Positions 26,532-35,951 of a DNA stretch of 54,847 nucleotides are shown here, piece after piece. Each line of letters starts with the position of its first letter. The stretch's first letter is position 1. Below the pieces are notes generated by a model. That model saw only the letters and a list, made by a program, of their open reading frames with translations, was not told where the DNA came from and did not search any database. This DNA is from Candidatus Hermodarchaeum yapensis (GTDB taxonomy: Archaea; Asgardarchaeota; Hermodarchaeia; Hermodarchaeales; Hermodarchaeaceae): assembly GCA_016840405.1 (NCBI GenBank), contig JAEOSK010000018.1, forward strand, positions 1 through 54,847, given 5' to 3'. The position numbers and the translations under genes are program-made.

Positions 26532-28958
26532 CTAGAAGACTTCTGTAGGAATCAATAGCTTCTTCTCTCGAAGCTCGAAAATAGCATTCATTAACTCGGT
26601 GGGTTCTTCCCTAACTGTCTCTAAGTATGAATTCATGATTTCTCCCAAGAAGACTAATTCACTGGATTTTGCTAATTCTAAAGCTACAAAATGGAGACGG
26701 TTTTCTAAAACCGAGAGAGAAAGACCCTTAGACACTTCGGGGACTACTTTGTGAGGGAATAAGAGTGATACATGGAAAATTTCTTCAAGAAGATCATTGG
26801 CCCCAGCAAATATTGCAGGTTCGTATCCTCGTTTTTCTAATTGTTGTAAAAATCTTTCTTCGAATCTTGCAGAAAATGTTTGGATCTTTTCTTTTAACGT
26901 GTCACTGGGAATACCACGATATACAAGGGCGGTTCGAGTATAAGTGCCATCATGAATGATAACTCGAAAACCCTCATAAGAAATTTCGGAGAGCCGGGCT
27001 TGTGTTGGTAGAGCTGAATCATCTGAATTTGAGGCAACATCTATGGCAAAGGCTTGTAACGCTTGTAGGAAACCACCGAACAAAGAGGCATCCATCCCCT
27101 TATCCTTGAATGGATCAAAGATAGCTATTCCAGATCCATGATGAAGAACAAGGAAACGGGAAAGATTGGTCACGTCATTGAACATTTCAAGAACTTCTTG
27201 GAGTTTCCGTGCATGTGCAACACGTTTGGGGATAACATATCTTGGGTTGTAGACCTTGCTGTAAAGAATCCAACCTAAGAGAATGGAAATAAGCAGTATT
27301 ACAGCTAGGATAAGGAATTCAGTCTGAATGCCAAATAATGTTGGTGGAATACCCGTGTTTACAACGACTGAAAATTCCAAGGCAGTTCCCGTTGCGGATG
27401 TAGCGTTCAAATAACCTTCTTTTAGAAATTCAATCTCAATTGAGAGGGGAGAGTCGGAATCAGTTTTAATTATTGGCACATGTATAGCATATGATCCGCA
27501 ACCATTGTGAATCATCGAAATAGTGAATGTACTATTGCTTTTATCTGTATAACGTAATGTGACTGTGGCATTCTTAACAAACAGGCCTAAATCCAAATTT
27601 ATCCAAGAAACATTGACGAATAAGCTGCTCCATCCATAGCGACCATTTGGTACTGGAGAATTCAGAACTGGTTCCGTTTGAATAATGGAAATACAATGAA
27701 TATCAAAGGTTTCGCCAGGGATACCTATGTTCTCGTCCATGAGGAGAAACCGAGTGGTTGCGTTATAAGAATAGCTGTTGATTTTGTTTCCAATTTGATT
27801 TCTCACAACAACCAAATTCCACTCATATGGGAGATGAAGTCCAAATTGATAATTCTGATAGTTCGGAGGAGGTCGACCAGATGGAATAGTATAGTTGATT
27901 ACCCAACTTGGTTCCGAATCAGAAGATACAGTAAAGGAAGAAATCGCTGACTCCTCTCCTTCAGTTTTAACAAACATTGTGTATTGAACATCAAATGTAA
28001 TCGAATCATTTGCTGCAAAAATTAACGTTTGATTCGTATTCCAACCTAGAGAGGGGCTAATTTCCTCTTTTAGAATGGGATCGACATAAATATCAACTTC
28101 ACCATTCGCTGCAAAAGTATCGATAACTTCAGTGCTATTGAGAGTTAACTCCACTCCGCTGGGGGCATCATAGGTGCCTATTTGGTATTCAAAATTATCA
28201 AAGTAGATGAGTCCATCTACATCCAGGTTTGAGCTGTCTGTTTTTTGAAGAGTAATTCGGAGGGTTAGTGACCCATTTACTGGGATCGTTGGAAAGCTAA
28301 TGTGAGTCCATGTTGTTGGGGCAAATTCTGAGGTGGGTTGCCACCACATACCCATTGAATCATTGAGGTGATCTTCGATTTCAACACGTATGATAAACCA
28401 GTCTTCTTTAGTTATATCAGCAGAAAAGCGAATGTCAAAAGAAAGGGTGAGGGTTGTTGGTGTGAATTGTGATATGAATTCAAAGTCATTATCGACATAA
28501 TCTGTCTGGGTTCCTAATACTTTACCATTTTTTAGCTCTAAAACATAGCAAGAACCAGGATTACCTTCAGGTATTGTGTAATTATCTTTAATCAAATCAG
28601 TAGATTGCGTGACTGTCCAATTGTTTCCTGGTTCTGGGTATTGCTCAAAATCACCGTTTGGGATAGGATTTATGGTTTTTCGGAGATCTGTGATTGCTGC
28701 ATGAAGACGATATCCGTAATAATTTGGTGGATAAAAGTCAGAGTTGAAAGTAAATATCGTATCATTGTGGGCGTTGGAGAAGATTGGAGTTTTGTTATGA
28801 CAGTACTCATAGACATCAAGTAAAGACCAAATTTCAGAATTTAAGGATGCAAGCGACTCCACTAAAACTGCGTTTCGATTTTGTGATGCAATACCAGGAG
28901 TAGTGAAGCTAGAGACTAGGATGAGAGCGATGGTTACGTATAGTACGTGTTTCCGCAT
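26532..28958 (-). CDS. Receptor-like protein with longin/roadblock-like cytoplasmic domain
   Basis: An 808-residue type I membrane protein. A signal peptide (about residues 4-25) leads to an ectodomain of about 500 residues. This includes a carbohydrate-binding-like jelly roll (NPIPNGDFEQYPEPGNNW, DVDGLIYFDNFEYQ) and later Ig-like strands. One helix spans about 547-570. The cytoplasmic part begins with a helix (HARKLQEVLEMF), then SRFLVLHHGSGIAIFDPF, LFGGFLQALQAFAIDV, ALVYRGIPS and a long helix. This strand-helix order resembles the longin/roadblock-like domains frequent in Asgard archaea, which bind small GTPases. A final helical domain ends the protein. The domain call is by pattern only and the ligand is unknown. 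Confidence 0.65.
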   Translation of the reverse strand: MRKHVLYVTIALILVSSFTTPGIASQNRNAVLVESLASLNSEIWSLLDVYEYCHNKTPIFSNAHNDTIFTFNSDFYPPNYYGYRLHAAITDLRKTINPIPNGDFEQYPEPGNNWTVTQSTDLIKDNYTIPEGNPGSCYVLELKNGKVLGTQTDYVDNDFEFISQFTPTTLTLSFDIRFSADITKEDWFIIRVEIEDHLNDSMGMWWQPTSEFAPTTWTHISFPTIPVNGSLTLRITLQKTDSSNLDVDGLIYFDNFEYQIGTYDAPSGVELTLNSTEVIDTFAANGEVDIYVDPILKEEISPSLGWNTNQTLIFAANDSITFDVQYTMFVKTEGEESAISSFTVSSDSEPSWVINYTIPSGRPPPNYQNYQFGLHLPYEWNLVVVRNQIGNKINSYSYNATTRFLLMDENIGIPGETFDIHCISIIQTEPVLNSPVPNGRYGWSSLFVNVSWINLDLGLFVKNATVTLRYTDKSNSTFTISMIHNGCGSYAIHVPIIKTDSDSPLSIEIEFLKEGYLNATSATGTALEFSVVVNTGIPPTLFGIQTEFLILAVILLISILLGWILYSKVYNPRYVIPKRVAHARKLQEVLEMFNDVTNLSRFLVLHHGSGIAIFDPFKDKGMDASLFGGFLQALQAFAIDVASNSDDSALPTQARLSEISYEGFRVIIHDGTYTRTALVYRGIPSDTLKEKIQTFSARFEERFLQQLEKRGYEPAIFAGANDLLEEIFHVSLLFPHKVVPEVSKGLSLSVLENRLHFVALELAKSSELVFLGEIMNSYLETVREEPTELMNAIFELREKKLLIPTEVF

Positions 28959-29092
28959 GATTCACCCTTCTCAAAAGGCTTAGCCTTTTCTTTCGTTAGT
29001 TTTTGTGCTTATATTGGTTTTCTTAATCCAAGATTCATTGCGTCTGTTTTTAGAAGTTCGAGAGTCAATCAGTTGCTAATGTTGCATGAATG

Positions 29093-29131
29093 ATTATATA
29101 TCAAAGTGACATGATAGTAGGCGAAGGGAGG
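29093..29131 (+). promoter_or_regulatory. TATA-like box and strong ribosome site before the NTF2-like gene
   Basis: ATTATATA at 29093-29100 is a good archaeal TATA box about 36 bases before the ATG at 29136, and GGGAGG at 29126-29131 is a strong Shine-Dalgarno with four-base spacing. This implies a very short leader of about ten bases. Confidence 0.5.
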
Positions 29132-29135
29132 CACA

Positions 29136-29531
29136 ATGTCTGAAGAAGCGTATATCCTCGAGTTTTGTCGCCAATGGCTTCCTGCTTGGACAGGTAATGA
29201 TCCTGACAAGTTACTCCAGTTCTATACCTCAAATGCGTTTTACAGTGATCCTGCAAATCCTGAGGGGCTTCAAGGTCACCAGCAGTTAAACGAGTATTTT
29301 ACTAAGCTTCTAGCTGCAAATCCTAATTGGGTGTGGGAACCGGTTGAGGTTTTTCCGACATTAAAAGGGTTTAATGTGAAATGGCGGGCTGTTATTCCGA
29401 TTGGGAAGAAGAAGATTGTAGAGTTTGGAATGGATATTGTGGAAGTTGAGGATGGCAGAATATCCCGTAATGAAGTGTATTTTGATCGATCCCGTTGGCT
29501 CGAGTCACTTCCTCAACGTAAAAAGAAGTGA
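29136..29531 (+). CDS. SnoaL/NTF2-like domain protein
   Basis: A 131-residue protein of the NTF2-like superfamily, SnoaL-type. The first helix region FCRQWLPAWTGNDPDKLLQF, the following YTSNAFYSDPANP strand, GHQQLNEYFTKLLAANPNW and the late VEVEDGRISRNEVYFDR are characteristic of the cone-shaped fold. Members serve as small enzymes (isomerase, dehydratase) or as ligand-binding subunits. No clear catalytic dyad can be assigned. The gene is monocistronic, with its own promoter and ribosome site, and converges on the FGGY kinase. Confidence 0.78.
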   Translation: MSEEAYILEFCRQWLPAWTGNDPDKLLQFYTSNAFYSDPANPEGLQGHQQLNEYFTKLLAANPNWVWEPVEVFPTLKGFNVKWRAVIPIGKKKIVEFGMDIVEVEDGRISRNEVYFDRSRWLESLPQRKKK

Positions 29532-29558
29532 GCTTATTTTTTGTAGAGGTAGTGGTTG

Positions 29559-31139
29559 TTAGGTGTTGAGTCGTCTATAGAAGTCCTTGTTGGTCTTATA
29601 GATGCTCAGATATTCTTTGAAGAGGGTGTCGTAGAGTTCTCGGTTTTCGGGGTTGGGTTTGAAGACCTTTGAAATCTGAATCACGTTTGGAATTTCATCA
29701 AAGGTGATATGACCTAGCCCAACGCTTGCGATGAATGCTGCTCCTCGGGCGTTGGCTTGGATGGGGTTACTCACTTGGTGTATTTCACGATTGAGTACAT
29801 CGGCATAGATTTGGCACCAAATATCTGATTGGGCGCCTCCTCCAATCATATTGAGTGAGGAGAGAGGCTGTTTGATGAACTTCTCCACAGCAGTAAGGAC
29901 CCAGCGACTGTTGTATGCGACACCTTCGAATACGGCTCGTATCATGTCTCCTTTTTCACTATCAAGGGAGAGGTTGAAAAATGCCCCACGTACGGTGTGA
30001 TCCTCAACTGGAGTTCTTTCCCCATAAAGCCATGGTGTGAAGATTATGTTATGGCTCCCCGGTGCTGATTTTTCTACGATGTGGTCAAATTCTTGGTAGA
30101 CAGCCTGATTTCCACATTTGGCTTCATCGTCGGGATAGAAGACTTGATCTCGGAGAAAATTCAGGCAGGCGCCTGCTGTTTCCTGTTCATTGGCGATGAA
30201 ATAGCGTCCTGGAATGGCAGAGGGTAAAGAGGCGATGTTGGTATTGATATCAGTTTTTTTGTATGGGACATGGCACGTGAGCCAACTACTCGTGCCAATG
30301 TAGACGTGTCCTGCGTAGTCTTGTACCGCGCCTGACCCAATGACGGCGGATGGAACGTCAGCTGTGCTGACAAAGACTTTCAAGTCCTCTCGTAAACCAA
30401 TAGCATTTGCGACCTCTTTTTGGAGTGTTCCTAGCACGTCGATTGATTGTTTCATGGGTGGGAGTTTGTCTTTGTGTATGCCTAGGCGTTTGATTAATCC
30501 GTCATCATAGTGAACGTTGTTGATATTCCGGGTGTTGCTTACCCAGTATAGCATCATTGTGGACGGGGAAGAGGCTATCTCACCAGATAACTTGAAATTG
30601 ATGTAATCAGTGGGTTCGAGGAACCAACGTGCTTGTTCGTAAATATCTGGAAGTTCGTGTTTGATATAGAGGATGTGGGCGATGGGGTCTTTCCCGCTTT
30701 TCGTTGGAATGCCAGCTGTTTTGCGTAGCCAGCGTAATAGGTTGAGGATTGAATAACCTTGAATATTGATTATGCCTCTGAATTTCCTTTTTACATAGGG
30801 GGCACCACGTGAATCCATCCAAATCACGGAATTCATAAGTGGCAGACCATTTTCATCGACCGCAACGGTTCCGGACCATTGGCTTGTATTGCACACGGCA
30901 ATGATATCCTCAGTGGGTACTAGTTTCTGATCAATGAGATTTTTTGCGGCTTTTAGAAATGCATTCCACCACTCATCGGGGTTTTGTTCGGCTCCACCTC
31001 CGGATTGAAGGTGGAGTGGAGTATTCTCACAGGCCCAGCCAATGAATTTGCCATGAGTTGACACTATTGCAGGTTTCATGGCAGAAGTTCCATGATCGAT
31101 GGCCAGGATGTATTTTTCTTGGCTTTTTGACGTACTCAT
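29559..31139 (-). CDS. FGGY-family carbohydrate kinase, xylulokinase-like
   Basis: A 526-residue sugar kinase. The N-terminal phosphate-binding loop is AIDHGTSAMKPAIV, the first domain has WMDSRG, the catalytic Asp region is STADVPSAVIGSGAV, and the second-domain adenosine element is NMIGGGAQSDIWCQIYADVL. This is the xylulokinase/gluconokinase side of the family rather than glycerol kinase. It phosphorylates a sugar or polyol at the expense of ATP. AAGGT precedes the ATG at proper distance. The upstream neighbour on the same strand is a saccharopine-reductase-like gene 84 bases away, so they may form one transcript. Confidence 0.88.
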   Translation of the reverse strand: MSTSKSQEKYILAIDHGTSAMKPAIVSTHGKFIGWACENTPLHLQSGGGAEQNPDEWWNAFLKAAKNLIDQKLVPTEDIIAVCNTSQWSGTVAVDENGLPLMNSVIWMDSRGAPYVKRKFRGIINIQGYSILNLLRWLRKTAGIPTKSGKDPIAHILYIKHELPDIYEQARWFLEPTDYINFKLSGEIASSPSTMMLYWVSNTRNINNVHYDDGLIKRLGIHKDKLPPMKQSIDVLGTLQKEVANAIGLREDLKVFVSTADVPSAVIGSGAVQDYAGHVYIGTSSWLTCHVPYKKTDINTNIASLPSAIPGRYFIANEQETAGACLNFLRDQVFYPDDEAKCGNQAVYQEFDHIVEKSAPGSHNIIFTPWLYGERTPVEDHTVRGAFFNLSLDSEKGDMIRAVFEGVAYNSRWVLTAVEKFIKQPLSSLNMIGGGAQSDIWCQIYADVLNREIHQVSNPIQANARGAAFIASVGLGHITFDEIPNVIQISKVFKPNPENRELYDTLFKEYLSIYKTNKDFYRRLNT

Positions 31140-31223
31140 GGTGTAAACCTTCCAACGGCGTGAAACAGAATAAATGGGGGGGGTTTCTTCTCAAATAGGC
31201 TTCGGGCGGGGACACCTAGTGTC

Positions 31224-32435
31224 TCATAAGGAGAGATGCTTGATATTGCCTTTGGCGTCAATTGATTCAATGAGAAGCGGAGATTGTTTCCCAGTGATTT
31301 CCTCGAGCTTAAGAGATTCTTGCATAATTCCAAGGAAATCCATTGGATCAACACATGCCTCGGGTGGAAGCACACCTTTTGTTTTGATTTTTCCTCGGTA
31401 CATGAGGGTAGCACCTAATGCTGCAGGAATGCCGGTCCCCTCTCCCATGCCTTGACCAATTGAAGAAAGGGAGAAGACGTATTGATGGGGTTTTCCCTTT
31501 TTCGTTCCTGAAACGACAGTTTTGACGCAACCTCGCTGTTCACCGAAATTGGTTTTACGAAGAATCCGTTCACGCTCCTGGATGATGTAGGCAATTGTGA
31601 AGTCCCGGGGAGCCATCGGGGTGCCTTTCACATCAATTGGCTTTTCACTTGTAACACCTAGTTGTACGAGTTTAATGATGAATTGGAAGTATTCATCGGG
31701 GAGGACGGTGCCCTTGTTCGTTACGCGTTTACATTTGATATGATCAGGCAGGGTTATGGTTTCAGGATGGGGATAGGGATACACTAGGTATTTGCCAATT
31801 TGGTTGAAATCAACTTCTTCACGTAGAGCAATCCCGGCTTCATCGAAGAAGCGTACTGTTTGCGGTTTTCCTTCAAGAAACATGGGAATCGGTGAGGTCA
31901 TGGCGTGAATGCGGTGGGCAATGACAGCGGCTCCTTCAACGGGTTCCCCTCCGTGGGCGTGATAGATATCAATGGCTTCGATCTTATCGAGTAGCTGTTC
32001 GTTCGCAAATCGTGTTAATAGATTTGTAACACCTGGGGAGCTGCCCATTCCAATACACGCTGATATGTTCGCCTTTTTGGCTACACTGTTCATTGCAAGT
32101 AGCGCTCTAGTGGGGTCAACATCATCACAAATATCCACATAGTTAATCTTGGCTTTAATCACGGCTTCAAGTATAGGTTGACCAAATTGGTAGAAAGGAC
32201 CCACACAGTTCAGGACAACATCAGAACCTTTCACAGCTTCCAAGATACTCTCCGAATTGAGGGCATCGACTTCAATTGGCGTGCATTCTTTCCCTAATTG
32301 ACTTGCGAGTTTTTGGGCACCTTGTGTATTAATGTCCGCAATTAGAACCTCATCAAAATCAGGAAGCTCAGTAAGCGTGCGTACAGCGACACTTCCAACG
32401 GCACCACACCCACCAAGCACAGTAATTCGAGCCAT
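31224..32435 (-). CDS. Saccharopine reductase-like / lysine-6-dehydrogenase family protein
   Basis: A 403-residue NAD(P)-dependent oxidoreductase. The Rossmann motif is ITVLGGCGAVGSVAVRTL, the conserved NCVGPFYQFGQPI and YVDICDD follow, and GMGSSPGVTNLL is the superfamily signature. Later residues (SIGQGMGEGTGIPAALGA) also match lysine-6-dehydrogenase-type members. It probably acts on an amino acid or an opine-like adduct. It differs clearly in length and sequence from the other superfamily member at 13679-15175. It lies upstream of the FGGY kinase on the same strand. Confidence 0.85.
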   Translation of the reverse strand: MARITVLGGCGAVGSVAVRTLTELPDFDEVLIADINTQGAQKLASQLGKECTPIEVDALNSESILEAVKGSDVVLNCVGPFYQFGQPILEAVIKAKINYVDICDDVDPTRALLAMNSVAKKANISACIGMGSSPGVTNLLTRFANEQLLDKIEAIDIYHAHGGEPVEGAAVIAHRIHAMTSPIPMFLEGKPQTVRFFDEAGIALREEVDFNQIGKYLVYPYPHPETITLPDHIKCKRVTNKGTVLPDEYFQFIIKLVQLGVTSEKPIDVKGTPMAPRDFTIAYIIQERERILRKTNFGEQRGCVKTVVSGTKKGKPHQYVFSLSSIGQGMGEGTGIPAALGATLMYRGKIKTKGVLPPEACVDPMDFLGIMQESLKLEEITGKQSPLLIESIDAKGNIKHLSL

Positions 32436-32581
32436 ACTTCAATGTAAGAATTCATGCTATTAAGCTCTAATGCTATTCAGATTCAAGCTTTGATTTCCTT
32501 TACAGACAATGATATTGAACGTTTAGAAAGCAAACATTCTTATTCATTTCTTCACGAAATTTACGTGCGCATAAAGGAGCG

Positions 32582-32613
32582 GGAATTAGTTGTAATTATA
32601 CAACCTAAATTCC
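32582..32613. promoter_or_regulatory. Extended inverted repeat upstream of the divergent small GTPase
   Basis: GTTGTA at 32589-32594 and TACAAC at 32599-32604 form a perfect 6-base dyad around ATTA. The outer arms GGAATT (32582-32587) and AATTCC (32608-32613) are also perfect complements, with one and three unpaired bases between arms. It sits 42-73 bases before the GTG at 32655 and includes a TATA-like ATTATA, so an operator over the promoter, or an RNA hairpin in the leader, are both possible. Confidence 0.45.
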
Positions 32614-32654
32614 TGTAGCTCAAAACTGAAAGACACAGCAAGAGGTAGCTGTTA

Positions 32655-33188
32655 GTGGCTGAATCACCCCCTCCACAACGGTTTATTTTCAAGTTCATCA
32701 TCTTAGGTGATTACGCCGTAGGAAAAACTTGCGTCATTCGACGATATGTGTCTGATACCTTTGACGAAGAGTACAAAGCCAGCATTGGAGTAGACATCAC
32801 CTCTCAACAGCTATTCTTTGACCCCCATCAAGTACAACTCCAAATCTGGGACATGTCCGGACAAACGGATTTTCGCGAGCTTCGAAGGCAATTTATGAAT
32901 GGATCGGATTGTGGAATTATCGTTTTCGATGTAACCCGACATAGTAGCTTAGAAAATATTTCTCGCTGGATTAATGAGGCTCGCGCCAATGTTCCGGGCT
33001 TACAGTTCGCATTGGTGGGAAACAAGATTGATCTTGTCGATGAACGTGTCGTTAAACATGAGGAAGCCAAGCAAGTTGCAAAAGAAAATCAGATGCTGTT
33101 TTACATTGAAACTTCAGCAAAATCGGGTTCGAATATCCAACTTCTTTTCAAGAAGTTAGCTCAACTAATACTAGAGCGTATGAAATAA
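32655..33188 (+). CDS. Divergent Ras-type small GTPase
   Basis: A 177-residue Ras-superfamily GTPase. The P-loop GDYAVGKT (18-25), NKID and ETSAK are canonical. G2 and G3 are not: the switch I position reads ASIGVD, so Ser replaces the magnesium-contacting Thr, and switch II reads WDMSGQTDF instead of WDTAGQE, keeping the catalytic Gln but losing the following Glu. The C-terminus (LILERMK) has no cysteine for lipidation. The start is GTG at 32655 behind GAGGTAG. A 32-base inverted repeat lies just upstream. It is monocistronic as far as can be seen. Regulation or partners may differ from those of the canonical GTPase at 11767-12309. Confidence 0.9.
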   Translation: MAESPPPQRFIFKFIILGDYAVGKTCVIRRYVSDTFDEEYKASIGVDITSQQLFFDPHQVQLQIWDMSGQTDFRELRRQFMNGSDCGIIVFDVTRHSSLENISRWINEARANVPGLQFALVGNKIDLVDERVVKHEEAKQVAKENQMLFYIETSAKSGSNIQLLFKKLAQLILERMK

Positions 33189-33352
33189 CACACAAAATTC
33201 TATACCTTTCAAGGTCTCAATTTTCTGTTCTATTTTCATGTAACTTCAATCTACTCTAAGACCTCTTTTAAAGAACAAATCTCTTAACCACACGCATCCA
33301 AAGTGTTGGCTGGAAATAAGAATCCAAATAACAAAACAGGATTGTTGACGGG

Positions 33353-34165
33353 ATGGATTCGATAACTCAAGGTTTGACAATTATCAAATTGGGTGGTGCA
33401 CTAATCACTGATAAAAACAAACCCTACACTCTTCGGAAAGAAGTTCTGAAGCGTGTAACCAAGGAAATTGCCGATGTGTTAGGTCCATGTGTTATTGTCC
33501 ATGGTGCTGGAAGCTTTGGTCATGTACCAGTTATTAAACGAAAACTCTATGAAGGATTTAAAGAAATCTCACAATTGCCTGATTTATCTCAGACAATGCT
33601 GGAAGTGTTTGATCTCCGGATGGCCGTGACCAAGGCTCTTCAAGAGGCGGGCTTAGCACCGGTGGTGTTTCTTCCTAGTAATATTTTCTTCATGACGAAT
33701 GGAGAAATCTCAGGTCATTTTAGTGGCGGTTACCGCCAGTACCTCAGCTTGGGCATGACCTTGGTTTTTAGTGGTGATATGTGTGCTGACACACAACAAG
33801 GGTTCAGTGTATGCTCGGGTGATAAAGTGGTCCAGTTGCTGTCATTACTTTTACACCCAGAACATGTGATTTTTGCCACTGATGTCGCTGGGATTTTTAC
33901 TGCCGATCCAAAACTTGAGCCAAAAGCTAAGCTCATTTCTGAGATTGCATTGAGTCAAATCCATGAGCTTGAAAAAATTGCTGATGAAGCTGCAACTCCG
34001 GATATAACAAAAGGAATGCGTGGTAAACTCGAAGAAATTAAACGGTTTGACCCTATTCTCAAAGCTGGCACAAAAGTGGCGATTCTTGGGATGATGGAAT
34101 CTGGTATTCTACGACGATATATGGAAAACGAGTCTGATGTGCCATGTACTCGAGTCATTCTTTAG
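33353..34165 (+). CDS. Isopentenyl phosphate kinase
   Basis: An amino-acid-kinase-fold enzyme that phosphorylates isopentenyl phosphate to isopentenyl diphosphate, the last step of the archaeal mevalonate pathway for membrane lipids. IIKLGGALITDK is the N-terminal ATP-site motif, VHGAGSFGHV carries the His characteristic of IPK, and FATDVAGIFTADP plus DITKGMRGKLEEI complete the nucleotide site. Most members have a T-G-G-M sequence in that last element; here it is T-K-G-M. The length of 270 is normal. It converges on an MFS gene, and the two stop codons overlap by two bases. No other mevalonate gene is in the window. Confidence 0.88.
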   Translation: MDSITQGLTIIKLGGALITDKNKPYTLRKEVLKRVTKEIADVLGPCVIVHGAGSFGHVPVIKRKLYEGFKEISQLPDLSQTMLEVFDLRMAVTKALQEAGLAPVVFLPSNIFFMTNGEISGHFSGGYRQYLSLGMTLVFSGDMCADTQQGFSVCSGDKVVQLLSLLLHPEHVIFATDVAGIFTADPKLEPKAKLISEIALSQIHELEKIADEAATPDITKGMRGKLEEIKRFDPILKAGTKVAILGMMESGILRRYMENESDVPCTRVIL

Positions 34166-35634
34166 ATGGGTGGCCGTTCGGTTTCAATTTCCTCTGCTAG
34201 CGCATCAGGCAAATCCTGTGCTTTTTCGATTGGATGACTGTAGCCTTTTCGTGTAAGGTACCATCCAAGAAGGGAAACAAGCGAAACAGCTGAGAAAGTG
34301 AGAGGAAAGCCGTAAATAGGTAAAAATAAACTGAAGATGATGAGCAGCGGCATGCCCAGGAGCAAGGCTAGTGTTGGACGGAAGGAATAGAGGCTATTTC
34401 GAAATCGAGTTGGCACTACATCAATCATCACACGCGAATGTAGGATATTTGCAAGTGATGCAAAGAGTTCACCAATGAGGAATATTCCAAAAATCAGGCT
34501 GACTGGAATAATTGAAGCGAAAGGAATTGCCAAAAAGATGGTGACAAGATGTGGGAATGGAAATAGAGAGATCCAAGGAATGGGGATTAGCATGAGGGGA
34601 TCTGGAGTTGGCGGCGGTGGGAAGAAATAGGTTGTCATGGCTAGAAGCATATAGAACAAGAATCCAACGAATTGGAGGAATCGGAATCGGGGAACCCATT
34701 TGACTGGGTCAAAACGTTTAGCTAATACCCCACTACGTTCTTGAATTATAGCTTCTGGAGCAAAAATAACTGTTCGAAAGAAGGAGACCATGACGTCACT
34801 GAAAAGAAAGGCAAAGTAGAGAGGAAATAGGAGAATATTCCACCAGAGGGTGCCAGTTGCCCAGATTAATACTTCACCAAATATTGTGAACCCAACAAAC
34901 TTGGAAGAAAAAGAAAACTTCACGCCATCTTTTAGTATAGATCCGTACTCAGATAACGAAGGTCGACCTTCGTTTGGTTTACGAACACCAGGAAGATCCC
35001 TCACAACGATTACTACAATCAAGGCTATGATGAGACTCAGAATTGCTTGGATTAGAAAGACTAGTTGACGGTTAAACATCGTGGCAATGACACTGCCTGG
35101 AATTAGTACTGCAATTGATGCAATCTGAAAGACCATGCCTAATCTTCCCGAGAAGACACCATACTGTTTTCGGTCTTTATCCTTTGGCATGGCGACTCGG
35201 TAGTTGTTATCAAACCATGCTTGAAAGGCGCCACTCTCTTGAGATGCACCTAAACCGAACAGGACGTAGATGAGGACGAAGTAGGGGAAGGGTGTGAAGA
35301 TTGTGACTTGAGCCGTTATCCAGTAGGCGATGGCGTAGCAGACTAGGGAGGAGGCAATAATCCATCGATGGCCAATCCAATCACCAAGCGCAGCCGTGGG
35401 ATAGTCAAGGGCAACCTGTATTCCCATTTGTATTACAACAAGTATTCCTACGAGTGCTAGCCCAGCGATGTAGTCGCCACCTCCTAAAGACGTAGCGATG
35501 AAAATCATATAGAAGGTTGTGGAGATTTGGAAGACACCTGCGAAGATTGGGAGGAGTATGGCGAGGATTTTGGCTATTCGTAATCCTTCGTGGGTCGCAT
35601 CTTTTAGTCCGAATAGCCGGGCGAGTTTACTCAT
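34162..35634 (-). CDS. MFS transporter
   Basis: A 12-helix major facilitator of about 490 residues. The conserved loop after helix 2 is DYPTAALGDWIGHRWI, a variant of MFS motif A, and LFGLGASQESGAFQAWFDN fits the motif near helix 4-5. An unusually long central loop and a proline-rich stretch (FFPPPPTPDPL) in the second half set it apart. The substrate is unknown. The ATG at 35634 is chosen for its GGAG eight bases upstream; a longer form from 35682 is possible. It ends against IPK with overlapping stops. Confidence 0.8.
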   Translation of the reverse strand: MSKLARLFGLKDATHEGLRIAKILAILLPIFAGVFQISTTFYMIFIATSLGGGDYIAGLALVGILVVIQMGIQVALDYPTAALGDWIGHRWIIASSLVCYAIAYWITAQVTIFTPFPYFVLIYVLFGLGASQESGAFQAWFDNNYRVAMPKDKDRKQYGVFSGRLGMVFQIASIAVLIPGSVIATMFNRQLVFLIQAILSLIIALIVVIVVRDLPGVRKPNEGRPSLSEYGSILKDGVKFSFSSKFVGFTIFGEVLIWATGTLWWNILLFPLYFAFLFSDVMVSFFRTVIFAPEAIIQERSGVLAKRFDPVKWVPRFRFLQFVGFLFYMLLAMTTYFFPPPPTPDPLMLIPIPWISLFPFPHLVTIFLAIPFASIIPVSLIFGIFLIGELFASLANILHSRVMIDVVPTRFRNSLYSFRPTLALLLGMPLLIIFSLFLPIYGFPLTFSAVSLVSLLGWYLTRKGYSHPIEKAQDLPDALAEEIETERPPI

Positions 35635-35951
35635 CACAATTACTCCAGTAGAATGGTCAGGGAAGGTTGGATAGACGCTCACTTACTTCTTTAATGATAA
35701 AGGTATTGTTCATCAATAGCATTCGTAAATGGTTGATATATTTTAACTCCAACTGAAAACAAAACCAAGTTGTGATGCATACCGCGCTTTTTCATAATCT
35801 TGAATAATTTGCTATAACATCATTCACAAATATAGATATTCTCGGTGAGATTTCCTCTAGTAACTATTGATTTTTACGTGAAGAGGAGTGACTATATTAA
35901 CAAAGAACCCATCACGTAATTTGTGTAAACGAAACTCAAAGGCGAAGCGGA

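Noticed and set aside
35683..35951. Possible RNA gene in the 269-base gap before the isomerase-like gene
   Set aside because: No cloverleaf or conserved RNA element could be seen; only A/T-rich promoter-like DNA and a weak CCTCT/AGAGG pair.
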